Positions 48,280-57,729 of a stretch of DNA of 64,000 bases are shown here, piece after piece. The notes under the pieces were generated by a model. The model did no database searches, was not told the origin of the DNA, and worked only from the letters and a program-made list of their open reading frames with translations. Position 1 is the stretch's first letter. Every line of letters starts with the position of its first letter. The translations under genes and the position numbers were made by a program. The DNA is from 630D-37 sp037478835. GTDB lineage: Bacteria; Chloroflexota; Anaerolineae; Anaerolineales; Villigracilaceae. Location: assembly GCA_037478835.1 (NCBI GenBank), contig JBBFLV010000009.1, positions 58,607 through 122,606 on the forward strand. The letters are read 5' to 3'.

Positions 48280-49758
48280 ATGCGCCTCCCTTTACAGTCC
48301 CTCTACCGTTTCTTCGGCTATCACAAGCCCGAACCTCTCCCTCCGGCAGGCCTTTATAGTTACCACTACCAAGCCGAGGGCGAGCGTAGCCACGTTCACC
48401 TGCGCGTGGATGCTCAGGGGAACGGCACCCTGCTGGTCAATGCCAGTCGCATTTACCATTTCAACCCCACTGCCACCCTAATGGCCTGGTTGATCCTGGA
48501 AGGCAAATCCGAAGACGAGCAACTGCGCACCCTGATGGCGCGTTATGCCGTCTCCCGCCAACGCGCCCGCAGGGATCTGGAGATCTTCCGCGGACAACTC
48601 ACCTCCCTGATCCGTCCCGATGGTGCTTGTGTTTTCCACGATTTTGAATTCGAGGCGCTCATGCCCTTCAGCGATCGTCCCCATGCCCCTTATCGCATGG
48701 ACCTGGCGATCACCTACCGCTGTAACAACGATTGCGCTCACTGTTACAACGCACGCGAACGAAACTATCCGGAACTCTCCACCGATGAATGGAAACGCAT
48801 CCTAGAGACCGTGCGGACGATCGGCGTGCCCCATGTCGTCTTTACCGGCGGCGAGGCCACGTTGCGCGAAGACTTACCGGAGCTGATCGCCTATGCGGTG
48901 CAGCTAGGGTTGATCACCGGGCTGAATACCAACGCCCGCCGCATGTCCGATGCGCGCTACGTCGAGCGCTTGGTCGAAGCCGGCCTGGATCACGTGCAGA
49001 TCACCGTCGAATCCGCCGACCCCGAAATCCACAACCGCATGGTGCGCGCCAAAGCCTTCGATCAGACCATCCGCGGCCTGAAAAATGCCCTCGCCAGCCC
49101 GCTCTTCGTCATGACCAATACCACCCTGCTGCGCGATAATGCCCATACCGTCGCAGAAACGATCGACTTCCTGGCCGAATTGGGCGTGCCGACCATCGGC
49201 ATGAACGCGCTGATCTACTCCGGTCATGGGTTGAAGGTCGGCACCGGCCTGGCAGAGGCCGAGCTACATCCCCTGCTGGAGATCGCCCGCCGCAAGACCC
49301 AGGAGTACGGTCAGCGCCTGATCTGGTATACCCCCACCCAGTACTGCCATTTCGACCCCATGCAGCTCGAACTGGGGGTCAAGGGATGCACCGCCGCGCT
49401 CTACAGCATGTGCATCGAATCCAACGGTGATGTGCTCCCCTGCCAATCCTATTATTACCCGGTCGGCAACATCCTGCGGGATTCCTGGGATGCAATCTGG
49501 AATCACCCGCTTTGCGTGCGCCTGCGCGAACGCAGTCATGCGCCGCAGGCCTGTCAGTCTTGCCCGCTGCTGGCACAGTGCGGAGGCGGCTGCCCCTTGA
49601 AATGGGAAGTGCGCCCGGAAATGGACCTCCAACGACCGCATCACCATCGTCCGCTCAATACCTTCTTCGCCCTCCAGGAGCTGGCTGTGATCCAATCACC
49701 GCGCCCCGTGCCGCAACCGGTACAGGCTCTATCGTTTGAACGGGGAGGAGACCCATGA
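48280..49758 (+). CDS. RRE-radical SAM-SPASM protein
   Basis: 492 residues. Residues ~25-115 are a PqqD-like RiPP recognition element (LLVNASRIYHFNPTATLMAW). The radical SAM core has C148, C152 and C155 in TYRCNNDCAHCYNA, then VVFTGGEATLRED. The C-terminal SPASM part (about 370-465) has Cys in KGCTAALYSMCIESNGDVLP, in VLPCQSYY and in CQSCPLLAQCGGGC, enough for auxiliary clusters. This layout is that of peptide-modifying enzymes such as PqqE or sactionine synthases. The nearby CACACAG tail is a candidate substrate. ATGA joins it to its degenerate paralogue. Confidence 0.9.
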   Translation: MRLPLQSLYRFFGYHKPEPLPPAGLYSYHYQAEGERSHVHLRVDAQGNGTLLVNASRIYHFNPTATLMAWLILEGKSEDEQLRTLMARYAVSRQRARRDLEIFRGQLTSLIRPDGACVFHDFEFEALMPFSDRPHAPYRMDLAITYRCNNDCAHCYNARERNYPELSTDEWKRILETVRTIGVPHVVFTGGEATLREDLPELIAYAVQLGLITGLNTNARRMSDARYVERLVEAGLDHVQITVESADPEIHNRMVRAKAFDQTIRGLKNALASPLFVMTNTTLLRDNAHTVAETIDFLAELGVPTIGMNALIYSGHGLKVGTGLAEAELHPLLEIARRKTQEYGQRLIWYTPTQYCHFDPMQLELGVKGCTAALYSMCIESNGDVLPCQSYYYPVGNILRDSWDAIWNHPLCVRLRERSHAPQACQSCPLLAQCGGGCPLKWEVRPEMDLQRPHHHRPLNTFFALQELAVIQSPRPVPQPVQALSFERGGDP

Positions 49759-50888
49759 TCCGCAACCTGTTTTCCCGTGCCCGTCCCTTGCCATCCCAGA
49801 TCTATCACCTGCGTGGACAAACATCGCAGAACCGTCCCTACCGTCTGCATTTGCGCTTGCAGGAAGATGGTAGCGGCGTGTTGGTGATCAACGCGTCGCT
49901 CATCCTGCATCTCAACCGCACCGCCGCCGAGTTTGCCTATCACTGGATTCAAGGCCATGCGGAAGACGAAGCAGTACGCCAGATGCGAAAACGCTACCGC
50001 GCCCCGGCCGAACGTCTGCGCCAGGACTATCGCGACTTCCTCGAACGCATCCAGGCCCTTCTCGAATCTCCCGATCTCGATCCGACCGCCGATCTCGGCT
50101 TTGAGCGCCTCACCCCCCATAGCGCCGATCTGCGCGCCCCGTTGCGCCTGGATTGCGCCCTTACCTATCGCCTACCGCAAGGAGAACCCGCCGATCGCGC
50201 CCCTCAAGCACGCGCCGTGCGCGAGCTGACTACCGACGAATGGCGCACCCTGCTCTCCACCGCCTGGGCCTTTGGCATTCCGCATGTCGTCTTCACCGGT
50301 GGCGAACCCACCCTGCGCGAAGACCTGATCGATCTTATCGCCCATGCCGAGGCGTTGGGTATGGTCAGCGGCCTGTGCAGCGATGGTCTACGACTAAACG
50401 ACCCCTCCTACCTGCAGGCGCTCCTCCAAAGCGGCCTCGATCACCTACTCTTCTTGCTCCGTCCCGAAGAGGAACGCTCCTGGCAAGCGCTGCAGAAAGT
50501 CATATCCGAGGACCTCTTCACCACTGCCCATCTCACCCTCACTCCTGAGCGCCTGCCACTTCTCGAAGAAAGTCTAGCGCGCCTGTGCCGGATTGGAGTC
50601 AACGCCCTCTCCCTAAGCGCCATCACTCCCGATCTGCGCCCGGCGCTGGAAAGCGCCCGTCAGCGCGCCGCTGAACTCGGCCTACCCCTGAAATTCGACC
50701 TCCCTGTCCCCTATTCCGATTTCAACCCCGTGCAATTTGAAGTAGCCGAAGAAGTCCCGCCCGGTGCCGGCAAGGTCTGGCTGTACGTCGAACCGGATGG
50801 CGATGTGCTCCCCTCTCAGGGCATGGCCGGGCAGGTGCTGGGCAACGTTTTGCGCGATGGCTGGGCGAAAATCTATGGACGAACATAG
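49755..50888 (+). CDS. degenerate radical SAM paralogue with RRE domain
   Basis: 377 residues, clearly homologous to the preceding protein: the RRE region matches (VLVINASLILHLNRTAAEFA) and so does VVFTGGEPTLREDL. The three cluster Cys are replaced: TYRLPQGEPADRAP has Leu140, Glu144 and Asp147. The SPASM part is cut off just after VEPDGDVLPSQG, where Cys also became Ser. It cannot bind the SAM cluster. As the frame is intact and coupled on both sides, it is likely a working pseudoenzyme, for example a substrate-binding partner. Confidence 0.85.
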   Translation: MIRNLFSRARPLPSQIYHLRGQTSQNRPYRLHLRLQEDGSGVLVINASLILHLNRTAAEFAYHWIQGHAEDEAVRQMRKRYRAPAERLRQDYRDFLERIQALLESPDLDPTADLGFERLTPHSADLRAPLRLDCALTYRLPQGEPADRAPQARAVRELTTDEWRTLLSTAWAFGIPHVVFTGGEPTLREDLIDLIAHAEALGMVSGLCSDGLRLNDPSYLQALLQSGLDHLLFLLRPEEERSWQALQKVISEDLFTTAHLTLTPERLPLLEESLARLCRIGVNALSLSAITPDLRPALESARQRAAELGLPLKFDLPVPYSDFNPVQFEVAEEVPPGAGKVWLYVEPDGDVLPSQGMAGQVLGNVLRDGWAKIYGRT

Positions 50889-51621
50889 CCGCTTCGTTCA
50901 ACAAGCGAGCTGGACCCGTCCTTTGCGGGAATATTTTTGGGAAAAAGAAGAGATACGCCGCGGGCGCCGCATCCTGGAAGTTGGGTGCGGTTCCGCCGCG
51001 GTGTTGCGGGAGTGGGCTTTCGCCGCGGCGCCACACGGTCTGGACCTGAGCCGATCGCGCCTGCGAGAAGCGCAAGTGCACGCCCCGGCTTCTATTCTTG
51101 TCCAGGGCGATGCGCTCTTCCTCCCCTACGCTCCGGATACCTTCGATCTGGTCTACTGTCATTATTTCCTGCTTTGGGTCTCCGATCCGCTTCAGGCCTT
51201 ATGCGAGATGCGCCGTGTCACCCGGCCGGGTGGTTTCATCCTGGCCCTGGCGGAACCGGATTACAGCCAGCGCGTAGAAGAACCCCCGGAATTGCTCCTG
51301 CCTGCCGAATGGCAAAACGAAGCCCTGCGTCGCCGCGGCGCGGAGATTACCATCGGCGCGCGGTTGGCCGCCCTTTTTGCTCAGGCCGGGATCGTGCTCA
51401 TCGAAAGCGGCTGCTTAGCTCCCCGTCCGCGCCCGGCGCTCGATGCCGCCGAACTGGAAGCCGAATGGCAGCAGCTACGTCAGGACCTGGCCGGAAGCAT
51501 CCCGGAAGAAACGCTCCGTTTCTTCGATAGGGTCGAAGAACGCGCCCGCCTGCACGGTGAACGCTACTTTTATGTGCCTACCTGGTTTGCCTGGGGATTA
51601 AAAGGGGAAGATAGGGTATAA
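50875..51621 (+). CDS. class I SAM-dependent methyltransferase
   Basis: 248 residues. RRILEVGCGSAAVLREWAF is motif I, PHGLDLSRSRLREAQ motif II, and FDLVYCHYFLLWVSDPLQAL with RPGGFILALAEPDY the later motifs. Substrate unknown. It overlaps the degenerate radical SAM gene by 14 bases and is the last of the cluster, so it may methylate the same product. The stop overlaps a TATAAT used by the liv operon. Confidence 0.9.
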   Translation: MDEHSRFVQQASWTRPLREYFWEKEEIRRGRRILEVGCGSAAVLREWAFAAAPHGLDLSRSRLREAQVHAPASILVQGDALFLPYAPDTFDLVYCHYFLLWVSDPLQALCEMRRVTRPGGFILALAEPDYSQRVEEPPELLLPAEWQNEALRRRGAEITIGARLAALFAQAGIVLIESGCLAPRPRPALDAAELEAEWQQLRQDLAGSIPEETLRFFDRVEERARLHGERYFYVPTWFAWGLKGEDRV

Positions 51622-51622
51622 T
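51617..51622 (+). promoter_or_regulatory. livK -10 hexamer TATAAT
   Basis: It overlaps the methyltransferase stop codon and would give a leader of about 100 bases. That leader has two Shine-Dalgarno-like sites, AAAAAGGAGG at 51643-51652 and AAAGGAGG just before the livK ATG. Confidence 0.5.
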
Positions 51623-51726
51623 ACAACCCTGAGCACTTTATAAAAAGGAGGTGGTGGCAGGCAGAAAATGCGTGGCAGTTTTTAATCCTTCGGTTTCCCA
51701 CTTTTTGATCTCGAAAGGAGGAAGAC

Positions 51727-52884
51727 ATGAAACGCTTCGCTACACTCATGGGTGCTCTGTTGGTGCTCGCTCTGGCTCTAGGAGCCTGCGGGCCGTCTGC
51801 TCCGCAGACGATCAAGATCGGTTTGAACGCCGAGTTGACTGGGGGGATTCCGGTGGTCGGTGAATCGTGCAAGAATGCCGCACAGCTGGCAGTGAAGGAA
51901 GTCAACGATGCCGGGGGGTTGGAAGTCGGCGGTAGGAAGTATCAGATCGAGCTGGTAATCGAGGACAATGAAGATAAGGCGGAATCGGCCGCCGCTGCAG
52001 CGCAGAAGCTGGCCACTGCCGGCGTGTTGGCGATGATCGGCCCGAACGCCAGCCGCAATGCCATCCCGGCAGCGGAAGTGGCCGAATCCAGCGGCATGCC
52101 GATGATCAGCCCCTGGTCCACCAACCCCAAGACCACGATCGATGCCAAAACCGGCCAGCCGAAGAAGTTCGTCTTCCGCGCCGGCTTCATTGATGACTTC
52201 CAGGGTGTGGTGGTTGCACGCTTTGCCATCGAGCAGCTGAAGACGCAACGCCCGGCTGTGCTCTACGATGTGGCCTCCGAGTACAACAAGGGTATTGCCG
52301 AGGTCTATAAGCGCACGCTGGAGCAGAACGGCATCCAGGTGGTGGCTTTCGAGACCTACACTACCGGTGATAAGGACTTCTCGGCGCAGCTGACCAAGAT
52401 CAAAGATGCCGGTGCCGATACCCTCTTCCTGCCCAACTACTACAGCGAAGTACCGTTGCAGGTGCAGCAGGCGCGTAAGATCGGCTTCACCGGCACCATC
52501 CTGGGGAGCGATTCCTGGGGCAACCTGGAACTGATCAGCCTATGTGGCCAGGATTGTGAGGGGTATTTCTTCACTGCACACTATGCTCCCGATATTGCCA
52601 CGCCGAAGGCGCAGGCCTTCATCAAGGCCTATGAGGCCGCCTACGGCAAGACCCCCGATGATGTTGCCGCACTGACCTACGATTCCTTCGGCATGCTCTT
52701 CCAGGCGATCCAGGCGGCCGGCAAGATCGATCGCCAAGCAGTACGCGATGCATTGGCGAACATTGTCTATGAAGGCGTGACCGGCACCATACAGTACAAA
52801 GGCACCGGCGACCCGATCAAGAGCGCCGTCATCTTGCAAATCAAGGACGGCAAATTCGTCTATTTCACCATGGCAAATCCGTAG
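51727..52884 (+). CDS. livK: branched-chain amino-acid ABC transporter, substrate-binding lipoprotein
   Basis: 385 residues. Lipobox LALGAC with Cys21. KIGLNAELTGGIPVVGESC and AIIGPNASR-type segments (MIGPNASRNAIPAAEVAES) mark the family 4 periplasmic-binding fold. It feeds LivHM. Actual ligand may be a branched-chain amino acid, an amide or urea. AAAGGAGGAAG precedes the ATG. Confidence 0.93.
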   Translation: MKRFATLMGALLVLALALGACGPSAPQTIKIGLNAELTGGIPVVGESCKNAAQLAVKEVNDAGGLEVGGRKYQIELVIEDNEDKAESAAAAAQKLATAGVLAMIGPNASRNAIPAAEVAESSGMPMISPWSTNPKTTIDAKTGQPKKFVFRAGFIDDFQGVVVARFAIEQLKTQRPAVLYDVASEYNKGIAEVYKRTLEQNGIQVVAFETYTTGDKDFSAQLTKIKDAGADTLFLPNYYSEVPLQVQQARKIGFTGTILGSDSWGNLELISLCGQDCEGYFFTAHYAPDIATPKAQAFIKAYEAAYGKTPDDVAALTYDSFGMLFQAIQAAGKIDRQAVRDALANIVYEGVTGTIQYKGTGDPIKSAVILQIKDGKFVYFTMANP

Positions 52885-52978
52885 TTCCTTTGACTTTGTG
52901 GAGGGCGGTTCCCTTGAGCCGCCCTCCTTTTCCATGTCTCTCGCACGCTCCGCCGCGATTTTTGTTGAGGGTGATACA

Positions 52979-53887
52979 ATGGAATTCTACATTCAACAGG
53001 TCCTGAATGCTTTGCAGGTGGGGAGTGTCTACGCGTTGATCGCCCTGGGGTATACGATGGTCTACGGCATTCTGACCATGATCAATTTTGCCCATGGCGA
53101 TATCTTCATGGTCAGCACCTATCTGGCCTTTTTCTTTTCCACCTTTCTTCTGGCCACATTCGCCGATCTGCCTCCTTTGGTGGCCTTTGTCGCCACGTTG
53201 TTGGTGGCCATGTCCGGGACGGCGCTGTTGGCGGTGCTGATCGAACGGGTGGCCTATAAGCCGCTACGCACCGCGCCGCGCATTTCGGCGGTCATCACGG
53301 CGCTGGGGGTTGGCCTGTTCCTGGAAAACTTCATGGTGGCCTTCAAACCGGTCGGTCCGGCGCCGCGTTTTCTGCCTGCGCTCATTCCGCAGGTCAATTA
53401 CACTTTCGGTGGCGTGACCGTTTCCTCCATCCAGATCGTGATCATCCTTGTCTCCGCCTTGGTGATGCTTCTGCTGGATACCATTGTCCGCCGCACCATG
53501 GTGGGGATGGCCATGCGCGCCATCTCGTGGGATAAATTCACCGCCCCCCTGATGGGCATTCCTGTGGATCGCGTCATTTCCATCACGTTTGCCCTGGGTG
53601 CTTCGATCGCGGCAGTCGGCGGAACACTTTACGGCATGGCCTACACCATCGATCCCTACATGGGGATTCGCATCGGTTGGTGGGCATTCATCTCGGCTGT
53701 GGTTGGGGGCATCGGCAACATTCGCGGGGCTATGCTCGGTGGTTTTATTCTGGGCTTTGTGGAGATCTTCACCCCGGTCTTCCTGCCCTCCACCTACCGT
53801 GATTTCGTTGCCTTCTCGCTGCTGCTGATTCTGCTCATCTTCCGCCCGACGGGTATCTTAGGGCGGCCTGTTGCACAGAAGGTATAG
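52979..53887 (+). CDS. livH: branched-chain amino-acid ABC transporter permease LivH
   Basis: 302 residues, eight membrane helices. QVLNALQVGSVYALIALGYT and MVYGILTMINFAHGDIFMV are hallmarks, and AIGGxx-type VVGGIGNIRGAMLGGFILGF near the end fits. The ATG at 52979 has GAGGGTGA upstream; an in-frame start 81 bases earlier would add an unrelated tail. Confidence 0.95.
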   Translation: MEFYIQQVLNALQVGSVYALIALGYTMVYGILTMINFAHGDIFMVSTYLAFFFSTFLLATFADLPPLVAFVATLLVAMSGTALLAVLIERVAYKPLRTAPRISAVITALGVGLFLENFMVAFKPVGPAPRFLPALIPQVNYTFGGVTVSSIQIVIILVSALVMLLLDTIVRRTMVGMAMRAISWDKFTAPLMGIPVDRVISITFALGASIAAVGGTLYGMAYTIDPYMGIRIGWWAFISAVVGGIGNIRGAMLGGFILGFVEIFTPVFLPSTYRDFVAFSLLLILLIFRPTGILGRPVAQKV

Positions 53888-53898
53888 GGAGGCCGACC

Positions 53899-54933
53899 AT
53901 GAAAAAAGCCTTCTGGGACCGCTGGGGATTGCCGTTGATCCTGCTCCTCATTTTCCCACTGACGATCCTCCTGCCGAGGAGCGGCCTGATCAACCCCTAC
54001 ATTGACCTTGTGCTTAAGTACATCGGCATCAACATTATCCTCACCATTAGCCTGAACCTGGTCAACGGCTATATGGGCGAGTTTTCAGTGGGGCACGCCG
54101 GTTTTATGGCCATTGGCGCCTATGTCGCTTCGATCCTGACGGTATGGGTCTTTCCGCCGCAATGGGAGGCGGTGCTCTTTCCGTTGGCTTTGTTGGCAGG
54201 CGGAGCCGCCGCCGGTTTGGCCGGCCTGGGTATTGCCTTTCCCTCCTTCCGCACGCGCGGTGACTACCTGGCCATTGTCACCTTGGCTTTCAATATGATC
54301 ATCAAGAGCATTCTGGAGAACCTGGAAGTGCTCGGTGGTCCGCGCGGCTTTATGGGCATGACCAAGCTCACCACCCTCTGGTGGGTCTACCTAGTGGTGA
54401 TTCTGGTGGTATACCTGGCCCGCAATTACGTCTACTCTTCGTTTGGGCGCGGTGTGCTTTCGATCCGTGAAGATGAGACGGCCTCGAACCTGGTGAGTGT
54501 CAACACGCGACAGGTCAAGGTCCTGACCTTCGTCTTTTCGGCTTTCTTGGCCGGGCTGGCCGGAGGGCTCTTTGCCCATGAGCTACAATTCATCAACCCG
54601 CGCTCGTTCACCATCCTCAAATCTACGGATATGTTGGTGATGGTGTACTTGGGCGGCATTGGTAGCCTGGGCGGTTCGATCTTGGGTGCCACGGTGTTTA
54701 CGGTGGTGATGGAAGGGTTGCGCAGCGTGCTCCAAGCGGTGGGAATTTCCCAGGAATGGCGCCTGGTGGTGGCGCCGTTGATGCTCATTCTACTTATGTT
54801 GTTCCGCCCGCGCGGCATTATGGGATTGCGCGAGTTCCGCTTCTTGCTTCCCAGGCAAGAGCGATCGGAGGCCATTCGCGCTGCTCGTGAAGCGGCACGG
54901 GCCAAAGCGGTGATCGGGGAGGTGCGCTCATGA
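53899..54933 (+). CDS. livM: branched-chain amino-acid ABC transporter permease LivM
   Basis: 344 residues, about nine membrane helices. LNLVNGYMGEFSVGHAGFMA and the coupling loop GRGVLSIREDETASNLVSVN are family marks, followed by GGIGSLGGSILGA. It pairs with LivH as the membrane channel. Overlaps livG by ATGA. Confidence 0.95.
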   Translation: MKKAFWDRWGLPLILLLIFPLTILLPRSGLINPYIDLVLKYIGINIILTISLNLVNGYMGEFSVGHAGFMAIGAYVASILTVWVFPPQWEAVLFPLALLAGGAAAGLAGLGIAFPSFRTRGDYLAIVTLAFNMIIKSILENLEVLGGPRGFMGMTKLTTLWWVYLVVILVVYLARNYVYSSFGRGVLSIREDETASNLVSVNTRQVKVLTFVFSAFLAGLAGGLFAHELQFINPRSFTILKSTDMLVMVYLGGIGSLGGSILGATVFTVVMEGLRSVLQAVGISQEWRLVVAPLMLILLMLFRPRGIMGLREFRFLLPRQERSEAIRAAREAARAKAVIGEVRS

Positions 54934-55700
54934 CTATGCTCGAAATCCGCTCGCTGACGCACTGGTTCGGCGGCCTGCGCGCCGTCTACGATTTCAACCT
55001 CGAACTCCTCCCCGGTGAGCTGGTGGCGATCATCGGCCCTAATGGTGCCGGCAAAACCACCGTCTTCAACCTGATCACCGGAGTCTATCGCCCTACCCAA
55101 GGTAGCATTCGCTTCCAGGGGAAAGAATTGGTCGGGCTTCCATCTCATGAGATCATCGCTTTGGGCATTGCGCGCACGTTCCAAAACATTCGGCTCTTCC
55201 GGGAGCTTTCGGTTCTGGATAACGTACGGATTGCGCATTACGCCCGCACACACTATTCCATCTGGGAGGCGCTCTTCCGCCTTCCGCAATTTACCCGCGA
55301 AGAGGATCGCGTGCGGCATGAAGCCCTGGAACTGCTCGATATTTTCGGTCTGGCCGATCTCGCCGAATTGCCGGCCAAAAGCCTGCCCTACGGTCAACAG
55401 CGACGATTGGAGATCGCTCGTGCCCTGGCGACGCAACCTAAGTTACTCCTGCTCGATGAGCCGGCCGCGGGCATGAACCCGGCCGAGATCGATCAGCTCA
55501 TGGAAACCATTCGTTGGTTGCGTTCGGCGTTCAACCTGACGATCTTGCTCATTGAACATCAGATGCGTGTTGTGATGAACATTGCCGAACGCATCAAAGT
55601 GCTGGACTTCGGCCAGACGATCGCCGAAGGGACGCCGCAAGAGATTCAGCATAACCCGCGCGTCATCGAAGCCTACCTAGGCGAGGAGACGGTGCTATGA
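54930..55700 (+). CDS. livG: branched-chain amino-acid ABC transporter ATPase LivG
   Basis: 256 residues. Walker A IGPNGAGKTTVFNLITG, signature SLPYGQQRRLEIARAL, Walker B LLLLDEPAAGMNP and the LivG-type switch LIEHQMRVVM. ATGA overlaps on both sides keep subunit production in step. Confidence 0.96.
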   Translation: MTMLEIRSLTHWFGGLRAVYDFNLELLPGELVAIIGPNGAGKTTVFNLITGVYRPTQGSIRFQGKELVGLPSHEIIALGIARTFQNIRLFRELSVLDNVRIAHYARTHYSIWEALFRLPQFTREEDRVRHEALELLDIFGLADLAELPAKSLPYGQQRRLEIARALATQPKLLLLDEPAAGMNPAEIDQLMETIRWLRSAFNLTILLIEHQMRVVMNIAERIKVLDFGQTIAEGTPQEIQHNPRVIEAYLGEETVL

Positions 55701-56419
55701 GCGAGAACGGCGCACTGCTAAAAGTCGAAAACCTAGAAGTGGCCTACGGGAGCATCGTGGCCCTGCACGGCATTTCGCTGGATGTTCACCGCGGCGAGAT
55801 CGTGACCTTGATCGGCGCCAACGGCGCCGGCAAATCCACCCTCTTGCGCTCCATCTCCGGGCTGGTTCCTCCTCGCCAAGGGCGGATCCTTTTTCAGGGT
55901 GTTGATTTAAAAACCTTGCCCCCTCATCGCATTGTGGAAATGGGGATTGCCCATGTGCCGGAAGGGCGCGGAATTTTTGCCAACTTGACCGTTTTGGAAA
56001 ACCTGAAACTGGCCACCTGGACACGGCGCGATCGCCAGGGATTGCAGCGCGATTACGACCGCGTGTTCACCCTCTTCCCGCGCCTGGCCGAGCGGCGGCA
56101 TCAGCTGGCCGGCACCCTCTCCGGTGGTGAGCAACAAATGCTGGCCGTTGCGCGGGCGCTCATGATGCGCGGTCAGCTCATGCTCCTCGATGAACCCTCC
56201 ATGGGATTGGCTCCGGTGCTGGTGCGGGAGATCTTCAACACCCTGCGCGAGATCAACGCCGCCGGTACCACGATCTTGCTTGTAGAGCAGAACGCCCGGC
56301 AGGCACTAAAGTTGGCTCATCGCGGCTACGTGCTGGAAACCGGGCGCATTGTGCTCAGCGGTCCTTCTCATGAGCTGATGGAAAATCCCCAGGTCAAAGC
56401 GGCCTATCTTGGTGGATAA
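55697..56419 (+). CDS. livF: branched-chain amino-acid ABC transporter ATPase LivF
   Basis: 240 residues. Walker A IGANGAGKSTLLRSISGL, signature TLSGGEQQMLAVARALM, Walker B LMLLDEPSMGLAPVL and LVEQNARQAL. Partner of LivG. The M48 protease gene starts within a few bases of its stop. Confidence 0.96.
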   Translation: MSENGALLKVENLEVAYGSIVALHGISLDVHRGEIVTLIGANGAGKSTLLRSISGLVPPRQGRILFQGVDLKTLPPHRIVEMGIAHVPEGRGIFANLTVLENLKLATWTRRDRQGLQRDYDRVFTLFPRLAERRHQLAGTLSGGEQQMLAVARALMMRGQLMLLDEPSMGLAPVLVREIFNTLREINAAGTTILLVEQNARQALKLAHRGYVLETGRIVLSGPSHELMENPQVKAAYLGG

Positions 56420-56423
56420 CGTG

Positions 56424-57563
56424 ATGGTTACTCTCGATCCCGAACGTCAGCAAAAAGCCAAAGAATATGCCCGCTTGCGCCGCCGCCTGTGGCTGGTTGG
56501 GCTGCTTTTCAGCCTCCTGTATGCCGTGCTTTGGATCGTAAGCGGCTGGGGTGTCGCCCTACGTGCCTGGTTAGAAGGCTTCACCACCAATCAGTGGCTG
56601 ATCGTTCCTGCCTTTGTGGTGGTTTTTGGAGGCATCTTTTTCCTTCTAAACCTGCCGCTCACTTTTTACGAGGGCTTCATCCTGCCCCATCGCTATCAAC
56701 TTTCGACCCAGAGCTTGAAAGATTGGCTCATCGATCAGCTCAAGAGCCTGGTGTTGAGCGCTCTCATCGGCCTGCCGTTGCTGGAGCTCCTTTACCTGGC
56801 CCTGCGCGTGACGGGCGATGCCTGGTGGATCTGGGCGGCGGTAGGCATGTTCTTTTTCACCGTCCTTATGGTCAACTTGGGACCGGTGCTGATCTTGCCC
56901 CTCTTTAATAAATTCGTCCCTTTGGAAGCCGAACATGCTGACCTAGCCCAACGGCTGACGCAACTGGCGGAAAAGGCCGGCACGCGCGTGCGCGGGGTTT
57001 TTAAGTTCGATATGTCGCGGCGCACCAAAGCCGCCAATGCCGCCCTCACCGGCATTGGCAATACCCGTCGCATTGTGCTCGGCGATACGCTGATCAACGA
57101 ATTCACGGCTGATGAGATCGAAACCGTCCTGGCGCATGAGCTGGGGCATCACGTGCACCGTGACGTGCCGTTGCTGATCGCTTTCGGTGCCCTGGTCACC
57201 GGCGTGGGGTTTTATCTGGTCTCCGTGGCGATGGAAGGGATAGTTAGCATGTTTGGCTTTCAAGGGGCATGGGATGTGGCCGCTTTTCCGGCACTCATGC
57301 TGGTTTTTGACCTGTACTCCCTGTTTACCATGCCGCTACAGAATGCCTTTTCGCGCTGGCGCGAGCGCCTGGCGGACGAATATGCGCTCACTATGACCGG
57401 CAAACCGCAAGCCTTCGCCAGTGCTCTTACCCGACTTGCGAACCAAAATCTTAGCGAGGTTGATCCGGAAAGGTGGGTGGTTTGGTTGTTTTATAGCCAT
57501 CCTCCGCTCAAAGAGCGTATTGAACGGGCGCAAGGCTGGCCTCCGGCGACTCCCACAATCTGA
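56424..57563 (+). CDS. M48 (Ste24/CAAX-type) membrane metallopeptidase
   Basis: 379 residues. Several N-terminal membrane helices, the Ste24-type N-terminal region (LPLTFYEGFILPHRYQLSTQ), then VLAHELGHHVHRD with the zinc HExxH motif and RLADEYALTMTGKP with the third ligand Glu. Homologues cut membrane or prenylated proteins; in bacteria they serve in membrane protein quality control. The start could be the ATG at 56424 or GTG at 56421. Four bases after livF, so probably read through with the liv operon. Confidence 0.9.
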   Translation: MVTLDPERQQKAKEYARLRRRLWLVGLLFSLLYAVLWIVSGWGVALRAWLEGFTTNQWLIVPAFVVVFGGIFFLLNLPLTFYEGFILPHRYQLSTQSLKDWLIDQLKSLVLSALIGLPLLELLYLALRVTGDAWWIWAAVGMFFFTVLMVNLGPVLILPLFNKFVPLEAEHADLAQRLTQLAEKAGTRVRGVFKFDMSRRTKAANAALTGIGNTRRIVLGDTLINEFTADEIETVLAHELGHHVHRDVPLLIAFGALVTGVGFYLVSVAMEGIVSMFGFQGAWDVAAFPALMLVFDLYSLFTMPLQNAFSRWRERLADEYALTMTGKPQAFASALTRLANQNLSEVDPERWVVWLFYSHPPLKERIERAQGWPPATPTI

Positions 57564-57595
57564 ATCTGTGGGCTCTTGCGCCCTCCCATATCTAT

Positions 57596-57625
57596 AGACC
57601 GTGGACGGTAGACCGTGGACCGTAT
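57596..57625 (-). repeat. inverted heptamer block, copy I
   Basis: AGACCGTGGACGGTAGACCG and GTGGACCG, about four units, in the convergent spacer between the M48 and guaB genes. Confidence 0.8.
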
Positions 57626-57729
57626 CACTACTGCTCTGCCCCAAAATACATTAAATCCCCATAAACTCACTAGGAAGGAGTCCCCCTTCTCTCCTCCCTT
57701 CCTGCGCATCCTCTTTTTCCCCGCCCATG

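Noticed and set aside
51643..51685. Leader peptide before livK (GGAGG followed by ATG and a five-residue frame)
   Set aside because: The spacing to the ATG is about 15 bases and the peptide (MRGSF) has no Leu, Ile or Val codons to support attenuation.
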